Assembly (NCBI RefSeq): GCF_020360975.1
Contig: NW_025408676.1
Location: 1,860,001-1,924,000, forward strand
DNA length: 64,000 bases
Reading direction: 5' to 3'
Source of the DNA: Hirsutella rhossiliensis
Lineage: Eukaryota; Ascomycota; Sordariomycetes; Hypocreales; Ophiocordycipitaceae
Shown: piece after piece, positions 53,990 through 64,000 of the stretch
Layout: every line of letters starts with the position of its first letter
Numbering within the stretch: the stretch's first letter is position 1
Program-made: the position numbers and the translations under genes
Notes under the pieces: generated by a model
Told to the model about the DNA's origin: nothing
Databases searched by the model: none
The model's input: the letters and a program-made list of their open reading frames with translations, nothing else

Positions 53990-55272
53990 CATTATTTGAT
54001 CTGCCCTAGGCGCTGTTTGCGGTTCACGATGACATTTGGACAATACTTTGCCGGGGTCGAGTGGATGGATTCCTGTGGCCCGCCAACCAGCCTCGATATT
54101 TTTGGCCGTAAATGCCTGGTTCCACGCATCACGAAAGAGTGGCCAAAAATTCCGTTTGGTAAGGCGAATTAACCCCATCCAATGGACATCAGCTGGTCGG
54201 AACCTTGAGCATAATAGGTGGAGAGTGCGGAAAACAGGCCAACATCGAGTGGTTGAAGCCGATGAGTTGAGTGCGATGGCAACACAGCAATGAGAATTCG
54301 ATTCCGATCGGCATAGTCAATGAATTTCAGGTTAATGTGACTATTGTGACCGTCTAAAATTAAGAGACGGTAGGCACGACCAGCCTTTTGCTTCGTATGG
54401 CAGTCAAATATGCGCTGAAGCCAGTGTAAACCCAGTGCATCACAGCTCCAGCCGTTTTCCGTACTGGCGAAGAAGGCTACTTCGCTGGAATGGTCAAAAT
54501 CCTCAAGCCAAGTATCTTGGAAGTCTTTTGACTCCCCTTTGTAAATGAGGGCCGGTGGCAGGTACGAATAATCTGCACATATGGCAGCGATCAGCGTGAT
54601 GAACTCCCGGTTCCCGTCTTGGCTTGCCCCGACCAGTTTTCCGCGCCTGAGGGCTTCTCGGGGACAACTCGCTTGGTGGAGCGAGAGACCAATTTGGAAT
54701 CCCTTCTCGTCAAAATTATAAACATTTGAGGACTGATGTTGTACTTTTCGATCTTTTCGCGGAGTTAGTTGGATTCGGTCAGAAATGGCGACTTTACGGC
54801 ATTTGACCGAGTATTGTCGGCAGTATACCCTTGAAATGACGATAAAAGCAGTCTTACTAGATTGAAGAAGTTTTGGAAATGCCTGGAATTATCAGCAGCC
54901 TTCCGCTGATGATCTAGATTTCTCGGCGATATTCTTCAACATCTGAGGGTAGGCGGGATACCACGGTCGGTCAGCTTATTGACGTGCCCAATAAGAATCT
55001 CCTCCTGCGCGCTGGTGAGTTTCTGTCGCGAGTAAGAGTTCGCGTCGTGATTTGAGGCTGTTTTGCCTTTGAAGCGGCGCCACAGCGTGGATTTGTCGAT
55101 ATTGTATCTCCTCGCGGTCTCTGCATATTTAGGGCGATCTTGGGATTGCAGTTCTATAATTGCCTCTGCAATACGAGTGTTGTGGTCCATATCGCGTCAA
55201 TTTGAAGAAGACGCGTCAGGTGTTGAAAATTGTTGCATGACCTAGTGCGTTGCATGACGCAGTGGGGTACGT
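53990..55272 (-). mobile_element. Pogo/Fot-like element, copy X (truncated)
   Basis: The right end is intact: a 41-bp TIR (55232-55272) followed by TA. On the left it is cut off near 53990 beside the Ty3 element, losing the C-terminal coiled-coil part that copy Y has. X and Y are nearly identical from 54040 to the right end. X reads straight through GACATCAGCTGG at 54185-54196, where Y is split by the Crypton-like element. Confidence 0.8.
54000..55190 (-). pseudogene. Pogo-like DDE transposase, copy X
   Basis: ATG 55190 (MDHNTRIAEAIIELQSQDRP) begins a psq-type helix-turn-helix (YAETARRYNIDKSTLWRRFK). A break follows near 54940, where Y has one more base. DDE motifs lie in shifted frames at 54720-54290: NFDEKG, LLILDGHNSHINLKF and HRLQPLDVGLFSAL. 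The C-terminal part RNFWPLFRDAWNQAFTAKNI and GWRATGIHPLDPGKVL is at 54150-54050. The coiled-coil tail is absent. Several one-base differences from Y suggest homopolymer indels. Confidence 0.78.
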
Positions 55273-55812
55273 TATGGCCAACAGGAAAGCGGGATGAAAA
55301 GGACACAAAGAGGGGAAAAAGGCAAACTTGTAGGCCAACCGAAAAGCAATCGTTCAAGACGAAAGAGGCAATTTTTCTAGCCAACGGGAAGCCGAGAAAG
55401 CTAGCGAATCAGAGGCGCGGATTCGGGGGGCAAAAAAGCGCGGCATAGAAACAGGAGAAGGCTCGCCTCGGGCTCGCGCAAAGAGCCTTGAGGAACGAAA
55501 GTTTGTGGTTGAAATTTGAGGCTGAAAAGGGGGATTTATCTGTCTGTTTGATGTTTCAAGGTTTTGTGGTGGTTGCGGCATCACTGGCACGGAAAAAATC
55601 TTTCCCAGTAGCTTGCATCGCGCGACGGGTGATTGGGGGCGAAGAAGATCGGGCGCCAAGCTGTCAGTCATGTCATGCAGCAATACGTGTGAATAAAAGC
55701 AAGGAGAAGATGAGAAGTGATGGAGGAAGAGGGATAAAATAAGGCGTAGAGAATTCGGCCTTGAGTGGCCTACTTGCTGTTCTAGTGTTCTTCGCATCAT
55801 ATGCGTCAGTTA
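55273..55812. repeat. Duplicated flank of the pogo-like element (X side)
   Basis: Bases 55273-55390 and 55660-55800 match 61490-61600 and 61640-61785, the flank of copy Y. The Y side lacks the middle part (about 55390-55660). The two copies of the transposon therefore share their outside DNA. Bases 55455-55503 hold the short hairpin repeat also found at 27068. Confidence 0.65.
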
Positions 55813-56222
55813 ACGTACCTCACTGAGTCATGCAACGCACCACGTCATGCAACAAATTGCCCGACCGGCAAGCCAGAGCGAAAATTAATCCTGCAACCGA
55901 CACAACCATTTAAAATACTATTAAACATTACAATTATGTGAAACACTTCATACAGAGTCTATCTATATGATGGTTTTCTTAGGAAATATGAGCAGGCGGT
56001 CTTGTGGTCCGCCCAGACCTGAGAGACTGAGAAACCGGCCTCCATACTTCCCTGCGCTTCCGTCGAACGGGAGGTATGTCTTTTACCCCTAAAGCTCCGG
56101 GACTGTGGTCTCGAGCCACTGAAGCTTCAGAACCAATCTTTACCCTTTCTTCCTCCGAGTTGTTGCGTGGTTGAATGCCCGTCGCGCAAACCCGCTTCCA
56201 ACGCCCCTCGTTTTTCTCACCG

Positions 56223-57050
56223 CTACCATGTCTTTTGTGCCCTCTTACCAGGCTTTGACGTAGCAGCTACCTCAAACTTGACTTCCCGAATAGCCTGGCG
56301 TTCAGCCTCGCGTGCAGACCTCTCTGCTTTTAATTTTGCTGCGGCCTCCCGTTTCTCAGCTCGCTTTGCCTCGCGCTCCGCAGCACGCTCTGTCTTCTCT
56401 CGAGAACGCTGCTCTCGCAAGGCCTGACGCATTGCAGCCCGCTGTTTTTTCTTCTCGGCGGATTCTCGAGCCTTTTCTTCACGTGATATGGCTACCTGGA
56501 GTCGACGATCTTCAATGGCTTGCTTGCGCTGCTCGTCGGCCTGTGCCTTGTCCGTCTGACGTCGCCGCGCCAGTTCCACCTTGGCTGGACTGAAAAAGAC
56601 CGGCTGGCCACCATTTCTTCTGGATTGAAAAGGCCCAAGGCCTTTCTGCGTTTCCCTTTTTTATGTGCAAGTTTGAGCGCTTCCTGTAGATCTCGATTTT
56701 CGTGTTGTACGAGCTCATATTGTGTCGCCAGTTTCTCTGATGCTCGGGAGAGCGCTGTGACTCGGGAGTCCATCAGCCCTTCCTTGCGGAGACGGCGGGT
56801 AATGCGCCGAATAGCCCGAAGAGAGCCTGGAGTCTTCATCGCCCTTTCCTCAGATGCAGTTTGTGGGGGTGTCACATCACTGCTGTGGCTAATCTTGGAC
56901 AATACTTTGCCGGGGTCAGTGGATGGATTCCTGTGGCCCGCCAACCAGCCTCGATATTTTTGGCCGTAAATGCCTGGTTCCACGCATCACGAAAGAGTGG
57001 CCAAAATTTCCGTTTGGTAAGGCGAATTAACCCCCATCCAATGGACATCA
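56223..57050 (-). pseudogene. Pogo-like transposase C-terminus, copy Y
   Basis: This contains the end of the DDE domain (from about 57050: FRDAWNQAFTAKNI-like, then DPGKVLSKISHSS). A helical part follows (LRAIRRITRRLRKEGLMDSR and ASEKLATQYELVQHENRDL). After a break near 56590, a long charged coiled coil follows (QRAAMRQALREQRSREKTER and similar Ala/Arg/Glu repeats). It ends ...KPGKRAQKTW at 56223. Charged coiled-coil tails are common in fungal pogo-type transposases. Confidence 0.7.
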
Positions 57051-60000
57051 AGTGGATGTCACAGGTCCGGCTTTGGTGGGCGGTCAGCGGATTACCCCGC
57101 AGATTACCGCCGATTACCCGCTTGCCCTTGACATCACCTCTGCCGGGTTGATGTCATCTTCGGAGCGCCATAAAGCGCGAAAGCCGGGACCGACGACGAC
57201 AAAACCAGTTCGACTGGATAGCCTGCGTTTGTGCGATCAGAATGCACCCTGTCTAAGGTCCTACATCCTGTCGGTTGCGAGGTTGCGGTGATTTGAAGCA
57301 TTTTCTAGCCTTGACGCGCTGGAGCTACAGCGGCGCTTAGCGGATGCATACCCTGTCTACAGGCCACTACCGCTGACTGTAGCGACGCAGCCCCTGACGG
57401 CCTGGGGGCACTTTCGCCGCCAAGGTCCTCGTCATTCTATCAGACGGGTGTTCAAAATCACTGCGCCATCGACTTTTCGCTACCACCGACGTTGAATTGC
57501 CCCGACGCACGTTTGTGTCCCTTTTTCGCCTTGCCTGTCCTTTCGGATGGCCTTGAACAACTTATCCAAAGAGCTGGGTCCACGTTCTTCGTCCATTTGC
57601 CTCGCCACGATATCTTCAGTTAAGCCGTCCGACTGGGCCCGCCTCCGAACCTCATCGACGATGATCTTGCGCGTGGAAAGGTAATTCTTCTCTGCAGATG
57701 GCCGCCATCGAGCACCCCAGTCTCGCTCAAGAGAATCCACAGAAGGCATTTCGCCCCAGCCCTGCCGCCAGAGACGCAGCAGCTCCTGTACAGATTTGAC
57801 AGAACGGGGAGCTTGAAGCTCGGAGGTTCGCGCGGCCCAGGCGGCTCGCCATGCGCTCTTCCCTGGGGCTTGCCTGGCCCGCTTGCACCATTCCCTGCTG
57901 CTGCTCTAGAGAGAGCGGAGCGTATGTCGGACCGCCCGCTTGCGAAGGGCCTATCTCGACCTGAGGACCGTCTCTCGTGGAGCGCGGCGCCTCTGTTGAT
58001 GAGCTCCCGCGATCTCCGCATGTTGACCTGCAGCACCTTGGCCGGGGCTGAAGGTGACGGTGTAGGTGGCCTGCGCAAACTCATCCAACTTTGTGCATAG
58101 TTCGTAAGAAGCCCCAAAGGTCTAGATGTCTTCGCTCAGCTAACTGCTCGGCTGCGACCTGTTGAGTCAGTACTGTGCGCAGCTTCTCCGCAACCACCGG
58201 GATCGCTTTTGAATGACCGTGGTATGGCTGTCTTCGTGGTCCCGTGTGCATGTGTCTTGAACTTTGCTGGCGAACGCTTCAAACTCGGGGCAAGAGAAGA
58301 CCGGATCCTGAAAGATAGGATGGTCGGGGTAGGACTCGCGAAGGAAGACAGCGTCCTGCAGGAGCACCTCTCGAAGCCACTCCAGGAGTTCCAAGAAGGC
58401 GCCGGCGGCCATGTTCTGCTCCACCCCGAGATCTGAGAAAGGGCTACTGTGGGCCTCTTTCCATTTGTCGAGTTGAGGCCAGACCTGCACGAGTAGCACC
58501 ACAGGCGGCCTCACGGTGGCCCGGGGCACGAAATAAGACCCCGACCATTCAGGGTCAAAGTCGGCCACGGCCCTCATGAATTCGAAAGGCAGGGAAGTCA
58601 GATAGCAGCCGGTCATTTGGTCTCCGTTATTCCAACGACCGGCTCGGCGGATCTGTATAGTTCGGGTCAGCCCAGGCCAGGGGGTTGGCGGCTTGCCTAG
58701 GGCAGATGACATGCCTGGCCTTCATCCACTCCGGCCATGTCGGCGTTTTGCGTCGCCGCCACTCTAGGCGCGTGGCTGACCTTGGAGACCTTGATGCCGG
58801 CCTTCTTGTAGAACCTGGACGTCCATTCTCGGGCAGTCTGGCCCGACAACGGAGCTGTATATTCGGTGAGTGAAAGGGTCGATGCACCTCTGAGTTATGG
58901 GATTCCGGTGAATGCCATCACGCTTACCTTGAGGCTCCTTCGCCGATCGGCGGAGCACCTTCGTTTCATACCAGTCTTCGCTTCTTTGGAAGACGGAAAC
59001 CTTTCCGCCTTTTCTACCTGCCAGCGCCAGAAAAGCCAGAACGCGAGGGCGCCGATGAGACAAGATCGCGGATCTCGATGCCGCAAAGCAGATCCATACT
59101 CCATGCGGCCGTGCTGGTTGGTCTTCCCACAGTTCATCACGACAACCAGCGCCTTTGTGGTATACCCTGGGCCTTGAAGCCCTCGTTGGGTAAGTCCAGG
59201 GGAAAGCAGTCTGCCAACTCCATCGGCAGGCGGTTGCCGGACCGCAGCAGCATGTGGTTCCCGAGCAGAAAGTCCACCTGCGTCCTCAGGGCGCAGGCGA
59301 TCTCTCTCTCGGACCATGCCACGTTGGTGTGGTCGGGTATCTGCGCCGGCGCATACACATCTCTCAGAGTTCCAACTCCCTGTCCATGTATTCCTTCCTC
59401 TTCCGGCTCCAAGTCGTTGCAAGAATGCTGCGTTTGAGCGCCTTCAGTGCCACTCCCTGTGGCCGGGCCGCAGGATTGACTCCCGGCTCTTCTGCTCGTC
59501 GTAAAGCTTCTGTATGGCCGAGACGTAGCCCCGTACAGTATTATACTGTAGTTTGAGCGTGGACTCATACAACTCCAAGTCGGAGTCTGACTCGTATTCG
59601 CTACCTCCGCCGCCTACAACGATGGTATCTGCTGGGGGAAGCTGGGTGTTAGTATGATGGGCTGGCTCAGTCCGACGACCACATCCCGTGATCAACATCT
59701 GTTACCTGATGGTGCTCTGCGTCTTTTCACGGCCCTCTTGGCTTCCTGAGCCTCGAGGTGTCGTTTTCTTTCATCGGCGACCCTCTTTCCTTTCTTTGGA
59801 GGACGTGATGCCACTACCTCCTTCATGAAGAGCAAGAGCTTTCCTTCATCGACCAGGTCTCCCGGTAGCTGTTGGCCCTGTGGTACCGAGGCCGGCCAAA
59901 CGTCCGGGATCGCAGGCCAGTTGGCTTGACACCACTCCTGTGAGGCGGTCAATGCATGGATCTACATGAAGATTGCAGGGCGCGCATGCGGGCTTGCCTT

Positions 60001-60404
60001 CCATTCTTCCTGCTTGGGACGATAATTTCGCTTCGTATTCTTCGGCTGGGTGTTCTCCAGATCTAACAGGTAGTGCTCAATGGCCGCCCTGACCGGGGAT
60101 CCTCTATCGCGTTCGACATGGTGCAGGCGGTCGCCGTCGCGACGGTGGCAATGGAGGAGGGGGAGGAGGAGGTGGGAGGAGGGAGGTGGAGCGCAACGCG
60201 CGTGAGCGAGACCGAAATCGAAGGTCTCGCGCAGGGCCCGCGGGCGTGGACCTTCGATTTTGCCGTCCGATGGCGGTAATCCGACTAAGAAAACGCCAGC
60301 CCCGCAGGGCCGGGCCTTCGAAAACGACATGGTTTTGCATGGGGCGGGGCGGTAATCCGATTACCGGATGACCGGTCGGCCGGCCCCGGGACCTGTGACA
60401 CCAG
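57050..60404 (-). mobile_element. Crypton-like tyrosine-recombinase element with inverted ends
   Basis: This is inserted inside copy Y. Copy X gives the empty site GACATCAGCTGG. The left end reads AGTGGATGTCACAGGTCC and the right end, inverted, GGTGTCACAGGTCCCGG, so TGTCACAGGTCC (12 bp) is shared. A duplication of at most 2 bp (CA) can be argued. Inside is a recombinase gene with NDC10_II-like and GCR1_C-like parts. Fragments of the same family lie at 7385-7475 and 21145-22126. Confidence 0.75.
57480..60119 (-). pseudogene. Crypton-type tyrosine recombinase (NDC10_II + YR + GCR1_C)
   Basis: The likely start is ATG 60119 with an early shift at a C-run. The N-terminus NTKRNYRPKQEEWK is followed by TAG at 59962-59964, then EWCQANWP. 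The Ndc10-like core begins with KLQYNTVRGYVSAIQKLYDE (about 59530). The catalytic Arg is in LLGNHMLLRSGNRLP (about 59250). An intron at 58855-58927 joins RRSLK to REWTSRFYKKAGIKV. HxxR is HAPR (58763-58774). A GC-AG intron at 58653-58714 joins VDEGQ to IRRAGRWN, and the nucleophilic Tyr is in GCYLTSLP (58602-58604). The C-terminal part has ELLEWLREVLLQDAVFLRES. After breaks comes the GCR1_C-like domain (ELLRLWRQGW, LERDWGARWR, about 57820-57690). All four catalytic positions survive, but frame breaks are many. Confidence 0.78.
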
Positions 60405-61407
60405 CTGGTCGGAACCTTGAGCATAATAGGTGGAGAGTGCGGAAAACAGGCCAACATCGAGTGGTTGAAGCCGATGAGTTGAGTGCGATGGCAACACAGC
60501 AATGAGAATTCGATTCCGATCGGCATAGTCAATGAATTTCAGGTTAATGTGACTATTGTGACCGTCTAAAATTAAGAGACGGTAGGCACGACCAGCCTTT
60601 TGCTTCGTATGGCAGTCAAATATGCGCTGAAGCCAGTGTAAACCCAGTGCATCACAGCTCCAGCCGTTTTCCGTACTGGCGAAGAAGGCTACTTCGCTGG
60701 AATGGTCAAAATCCTCAAGCCAAGTATCTTGGAAGTCTTTTGACTCCCCTTTGTAAATGAGGGCCGGTGGCAGGTACGAATAATCTGCACATATGGCAGC
60801 GATCAGCGTGATGAACTCCCGGTTCCCGTCTTGGCTTGCCCGACCAGTTTTCCGCGCCTGAGGGCTTCTCGGGGACAACTCGCTTGGTGGAGCGAGAGAG
60901 ACCAATTTGGAATCCTTCTCGTCAAAATTATAAACATTTGAGGGACTGATGTTGTACTTTTCGATCTTTTCGCGGAGTTAGTTGGATTCGGTCAGAAATG
61001 GCGACTTTACGGCATTTGACCGAGTATTGTCGGCAGTATACCCCTTGAAATGACGATAAAAAGCAGTCTTACTAGATTGAAGAAGTTTTGGAAATGCCTG
61101 GAATTATCAGCAGCCTTCCGCTGATGATCTAGATTTCCTCGGCGATATTCTTCAACATCTGAGGGGTAGGCGGGATACCACGGTCGGTCAGCTTATTGAC
61201 GTGCCCAATAAGAATCTCCTCCTGCGCGCTGGTGAGTTTCTGTCGCGAGTAAGAGTTCGCGTCGTGATTTGAGGCTGTTTTGCCTTTGAAGCGGCGCCAC
61301 AGCGTGGATTTGTCGATATTGTATCTCCTCGCGGTCTCTGCATATTTAGGGCGATCTTGGGATTGCAGTTCTATAATTGCCTCTGCAATACGAGTGTTGT
61401 GGTCCAT
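60405..61407 (-). pseudogene. Pogo-like transposase N-terminus and DDE core, copy Y
   Basis: ATG 61407 (MDHNTRIAEAIIELQSQDRP) gives the psq-type helix-turn-helix and reaches MLKNIAEEI at 61129, further than copy X. The DDE core lies in 60940-60410: VYNFDEK (first Asp), FITLIAAICADYSYLPPALI, LLILDGHNSHINLKF (second Asp) and HRLQPLDVGLFSALSTYYAQ (third Asp). The coding part then meets the Crypton-like insertion at about 60404. The remainder of the transposase is at 57050-56223. Confidence 0.8.
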
Positions 61408-61489
61408 ATCGCGTCAATTTGAAGAAGACGCGTCAGGTGTTGAAAATTGTTGCATGACCTAGTGCGTTGCATGACGCAGTGGGGTACGT

Positions 61490-61785
61490 TATGGCCAACA
61501 GGAAAGCGGGATGAAAAAGGACACAAAAGAGGGGGGGGAAAAAGGGGCAAACTTGTAGGCCAACCGAAAAGCAATCGTTCAAGACGACAGGAGAGGCAAC
61601 CCCTGGGGCGAAACGTAGAGGCCTTGGGAGCGCGCGCCAACGTGTCATGCAGCACAACGTGTCAAGAAAAGCAAGGCGAAGGTGAGAAGGGATGGGTGGA
61701 AGAGCCGATACAATAGATCGGACAAGTAGAATCCGATCCCGAGCCACGGGCTTTCCCCGTCCTTCTCATCATACGTGCCTACCTA
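61490..61785. repeat. Duplicated flank of the pogo-like element (Y side)
   Basis: This corresponds to 55273-55812 with an internal gap: TATGGCCAACAGGAAAGCGG, CAACCGAAAAGCAATCGTTC and GTCATGCAGCA..ACGTGT are common to both. It runs up to the MYND gene, whose upstream region may therefore be derived from the repeat. Confidence 0.6.
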
Positions 61786-61827
61786 CGCATTATCACCCAT
61801 AGCATCTAAATCACGGCCAAGTCAGTT

Positions 61828-62439
61828 ATGGCAACGTCCACGGTTCGATTCGAATGCCAAATCGGTGCCAAGCAATTCATACGCAGCCACGGCATTGCCC
61901 GAGCCTCATCACCGGCGCAAACCGCGCCGAGAGGATGCTGAATACAAGGAACAATTTGCACAGGCCATGATGCCTCTTATGAAGGAGCATGAATCAGCAT
62001 GTCGCAGCGCGTCGGGGGCTTTCTGCGAATGCTGCGGGCGGTTTGCGACAGATATCCTACAGAGTCCAATATCTTTGCTGCACGCGGACGAAGCTCGCAT
62101 TATAGTTTGGGTCACATCTTTATGCGGAAGCGGGCAGTGCGAGGTGGAAATGAGACAGGAAATGCAACTGATGATGGGGGAAATGCGGCAAGAGCACGAA
62201 ACACGTGACGAGTTCTTAGGACGCACTGGTTGCACGGAGGTCACGTTGTGCAAAGTATGCGGGACGACCGCGGGCGTGAGTCGCTGCGGCAGATGTCATG
62301 CAGTGGCATACTGCGGAAAGAACACCAAAAGGCGGACTGGAAGGTTCACAAAAGGCATGCGTGCCGAGAGAAGATCACTAGAGAGGAAGGTCTGGAAGGA
62401 ATGACGACGAGATCCGAAGTTGTGGACGGAGTGTTGTAA
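61828..62439 (+). CDS. MYND-type zinc-finger protein, one frameshift
   Basis: This is a small protein with a C-terminal MYND finger, a protein-interaction module. The finger reads LCKVCGTTAGVSRCGRCHAV and AYCGK in one frame. One base is then missing, and the next frame continues EHQKADWKVHKRHACREK, completing the Cys/His ligand set (C-C, C-C, C, H, H, C). Upstream are EDAEYKEQFAQAMMPLMKEH and CECCGRF. The start is uncertain: ATG 61967 is in frame, while ATG 61828 would need a shift or intron. It stops at 62439 (VVDGVL). It could be an independent host gene or cargo of the duplicated repeat. Confidence 0.6.
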
Positions 62440-62547
62440 GATTGCAGCTCGGTGTAGATATTTGCTAAGAAGCAAGATAAAGCATGGAACTGAATCACTT
62501 TTCTGTGAATGTTGTAACTTATATCGGTAGACTATTATATCAAGCAG

Positions 62548-63948
62548 TTACTCTGTTTCCATTGTCCTTTGTCCTGGGTGGCGGTTTCTGAGCGGCCGGG
62601 CCGATGAGTCTGACGTGTAGGCAACGATCGAATCAACGGCGGGTCCCAAGACGGTTCCCGAGGCAGGACTCTGTCTCATCGTCTCCGGCTCGAAGGAAGA
62701 AGAGGCAGCGGAAAGAGAACGATTGAGTGGCAGAGCTTCCAGTGGCGGCCGATGAGGAAGGTTTTGAGGCCAGCTGCAACAGGCGCGGTTTCTTCGTTGG
62801 CGTGTCGGCGGGCTCGGGACAAGGACGCTTCTGCAGCGGTGTAACGGGATCGGCCGAAGCCGAAGTCGAAGCCGAAGGCGGAGGACTCGGCGGGAGGGCG
62901 CCAGGTGTAGCGACAGAGAAAGAGGCAGCGCGGGCATCCTGGAAGGCCGCCGAAGCGGAGGACGGTTGCCGCTTCGGTGGCGATGTGAGGGCTAAGGCCG
63001 ACGCGGCTGCGGTGGTGGCGGTCTTGTCGAGAAAAGTCCAAGAATCCGGGACGACGATGAAGATGTAGTCTCTGTCGGAGCTCGGCTGGTGGACCATGAC
63101 GCGGTGATCGAGGAGGCCAGCGACCTTGCCCGTGCAGGTGAAGGAGATATTAGTATGGAATTGAGAGTCCCGCCTCTCGGCCATCTTCTTGCAAAGGATG
63201 GCCCACGGGTTGGCGCGGATGGGGAAGATGACGAAGACCTGAAACGGGTGGAAGCCCTGAGAGGATCTTGTCAGGGATCCCGGGTGATATAGGTCGAAAG
63301 CTGGAGGAAGCCGCAGCACCTCAGCTGGGTGGCGTCCAGACCTGGCAGAAGGTCCTGTCGTAGCAGGAGTGGCCGGGGCCAACGATGAGGCCGGTGAAGG
63401 AAACGATGGGCGGGATACGGGGAAGCTGTCCATGGAGGCAAAGAGCCTAGGAAGAACGCTTGAGGCCCATTTCAGCTAAATTTAGTGCTCGAGGTGTGCG
63501 CGGAGGAATTGGTAGTCCTTACGGCTGGTAGCCTTGGTCGCGGATGATAAGGGCGGGCATAGTGTAGAGAAGGATGCCTCCGGCGCCAGACTCAAGACCG
63601 TCTCGTTGCTCGACCTCCCACGCAAGGGCGTAGGGATGGACGCGGCCATTCATGAAAAACCACTCTTCGGTCCATTCGGAGGCGACAACTGGCTGATTGT
63701 AAATTGAGAGATTGAGGCTGAAGAAGATGGATGTCGCGGAGTCGTCGGTATCCGATCGGAGAGCGCATATTCCGCAGTGAGCAACCACGACGGAGGAGGC
63801 AGGAAGACGTGGGCCATGGTCTCGGCGTTGAGGCCTCTGATGCGATGCTCGTCTTGGTGGGCGAATCTGGAGGGCAATCCGGCTGGACGAAGAACATCAT
63901 GGACATTTCACCGCCAGCGCCTCTCTGGCTGTCGAGCGGCCTTCGAAG
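62548..63948 (-). CDS. Unrecognised repeated gene family, copy 2
   Basis: This is the same family as 27592-28919. ATG near 63905 gives MSMMFFVQPDCP; one base is missing, then RFAHQDEHRIRGLNAETMAH, VFLPPPSWLL, SIFFSLNLSIYNQPVVASEW and FFMNGRVHPYALAWEVEQRD. It continues LLYTMPALIIRDQGYQP with a GTAAGG donor at the intron position conserved in copy 1. Exon 2: SFPVSRPS (shifted), FHPFQVFVIFPIRANPWAIL, MAERRDSQFHTNISFTCTGK, YIFIVVPDSWTFLDK. A Ser/Ala/Pro-rich tail with TPTKKPRL follows, ending near 62548. It is better preserved than copy 1. Function unknown; the basic TPTKxPRL motif suggests a nuclear protein (inference). Confidence 0.55.
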
Positions 63949-64000
63949 GTGTGGTGGGGCAGAGGTGAAGAGGAAGACATGGTGTATCACTGCATCTACG

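Larger units (their letters stand above)
55813..61489 (-). mobile_element. Pogo/Fot-like element, copy Y, split by a Crypton-like element
   Basis: The ends are 41-bp inverted repeats (ACGTACCYCACTGMGTCATG...) at 55813-55853 and 61449-61489. TA occurs on both sides (55811-55812 and 61490-61491). Without the 3.35-kb insertion at about 57050-60404 the element is about 2.3 kb. The transposase runs on the minus strand, with its start codon 42 bp inside the right TIR. Confidence 0.82.

Noticed and set aside
57480..60119. Starship captain
   Set aside because: The tyrosine recombinase has Ndc10-like and GCR1_C-like parts, which fit Crypton, not the DUF3435 type of Starship captains; no large cargo or typical captain position is seen.

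Overview
This is nuclear DNA of a filamentous ascomycete, probably a Sordariomycete and possibly Hypocreales. The host genes are an FlbD-type Myb regulator, a Cdc25-type Ras exchange factor with an SH3 domain, and a Pcl1/Pcl2-like cyclin. Introns are short, with GT-AG ends and CTAAC-like branch sites. The order is inferred from resemblance to known families, not from a search. Most of the window is transposon DNA, in nested and duplicated layers.

Layout. 1-3.6 kb: a two-RRM RNA-binding protein gene between inverted LTR-like repeats. 3.65-7.3 kb: the Ras GEF gene (minus). 8.2-9.6 kb: a Tc1/mariner element. 9.9-11.8 kb: a chimeric Helitron relic and a Ty3 tail. 12.1-13.05 kb: a tRNA-like sequence beside a small element with long inverted repeats. 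13.9-14.8 kb: flbD. 15.17-17.66 kb: a three-level nest, with a Fot1-like element inside a MITE inside a 71-bp TG...CA repeat. 19.4-20.5 kb: the cyclin gene. 20.7-21.1 kb: a 403-bp element bounded by the same 71-bp repeats. 21.2-22.1 kb: a Crypton relic. 22.3-26.8 kb: Helitron A (minus). 27.5-29.8 kb: an unrecognised gene family. 30.9-37.1 kb: Helitron D (plus). 37.19-37.94 kb: a mini-MULE. 38.8-43.8 kb: Helitron B (plus, close relative of A). 44.0-49.3 kb: Helitron C (plus). 51.4-52.0 kb: an intact secreted DUF5648-like gene. 52.1-53.9 kb: a deleted Ty3 chromovirus. 54-55.3 kb and 55.8-61.5 kb: two copies of a pogo/Fot-like element, the second split by a Crypton-like tyrosine-recombinase element. 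61.8-62.4 kb: a MYND zinc-finger gene. 62.5-64 kb: another copy of the unrecognised family.

Themes. Four Helitron-like elements each keep the Rep HUH and tyrosine-pair signatures and a PIF1 helicase, but all are cut by frameshifts. Helitrons A, B, C and one relic share a 3' end made of a hairpin followed by a GAAGTATTTT-like sequence. Repeats are not visibly AT-rich, so strong RIP is not apparent. Nearly every host gene carries one or more single-base or two-base shifts, often in homopolymers, which suggests assembly indels as much as real decay. The best candidates for something new are the Crypton-like element with inverted ends, the tiny LTR-like element with its solo repeat, and the chimeric Helitron.
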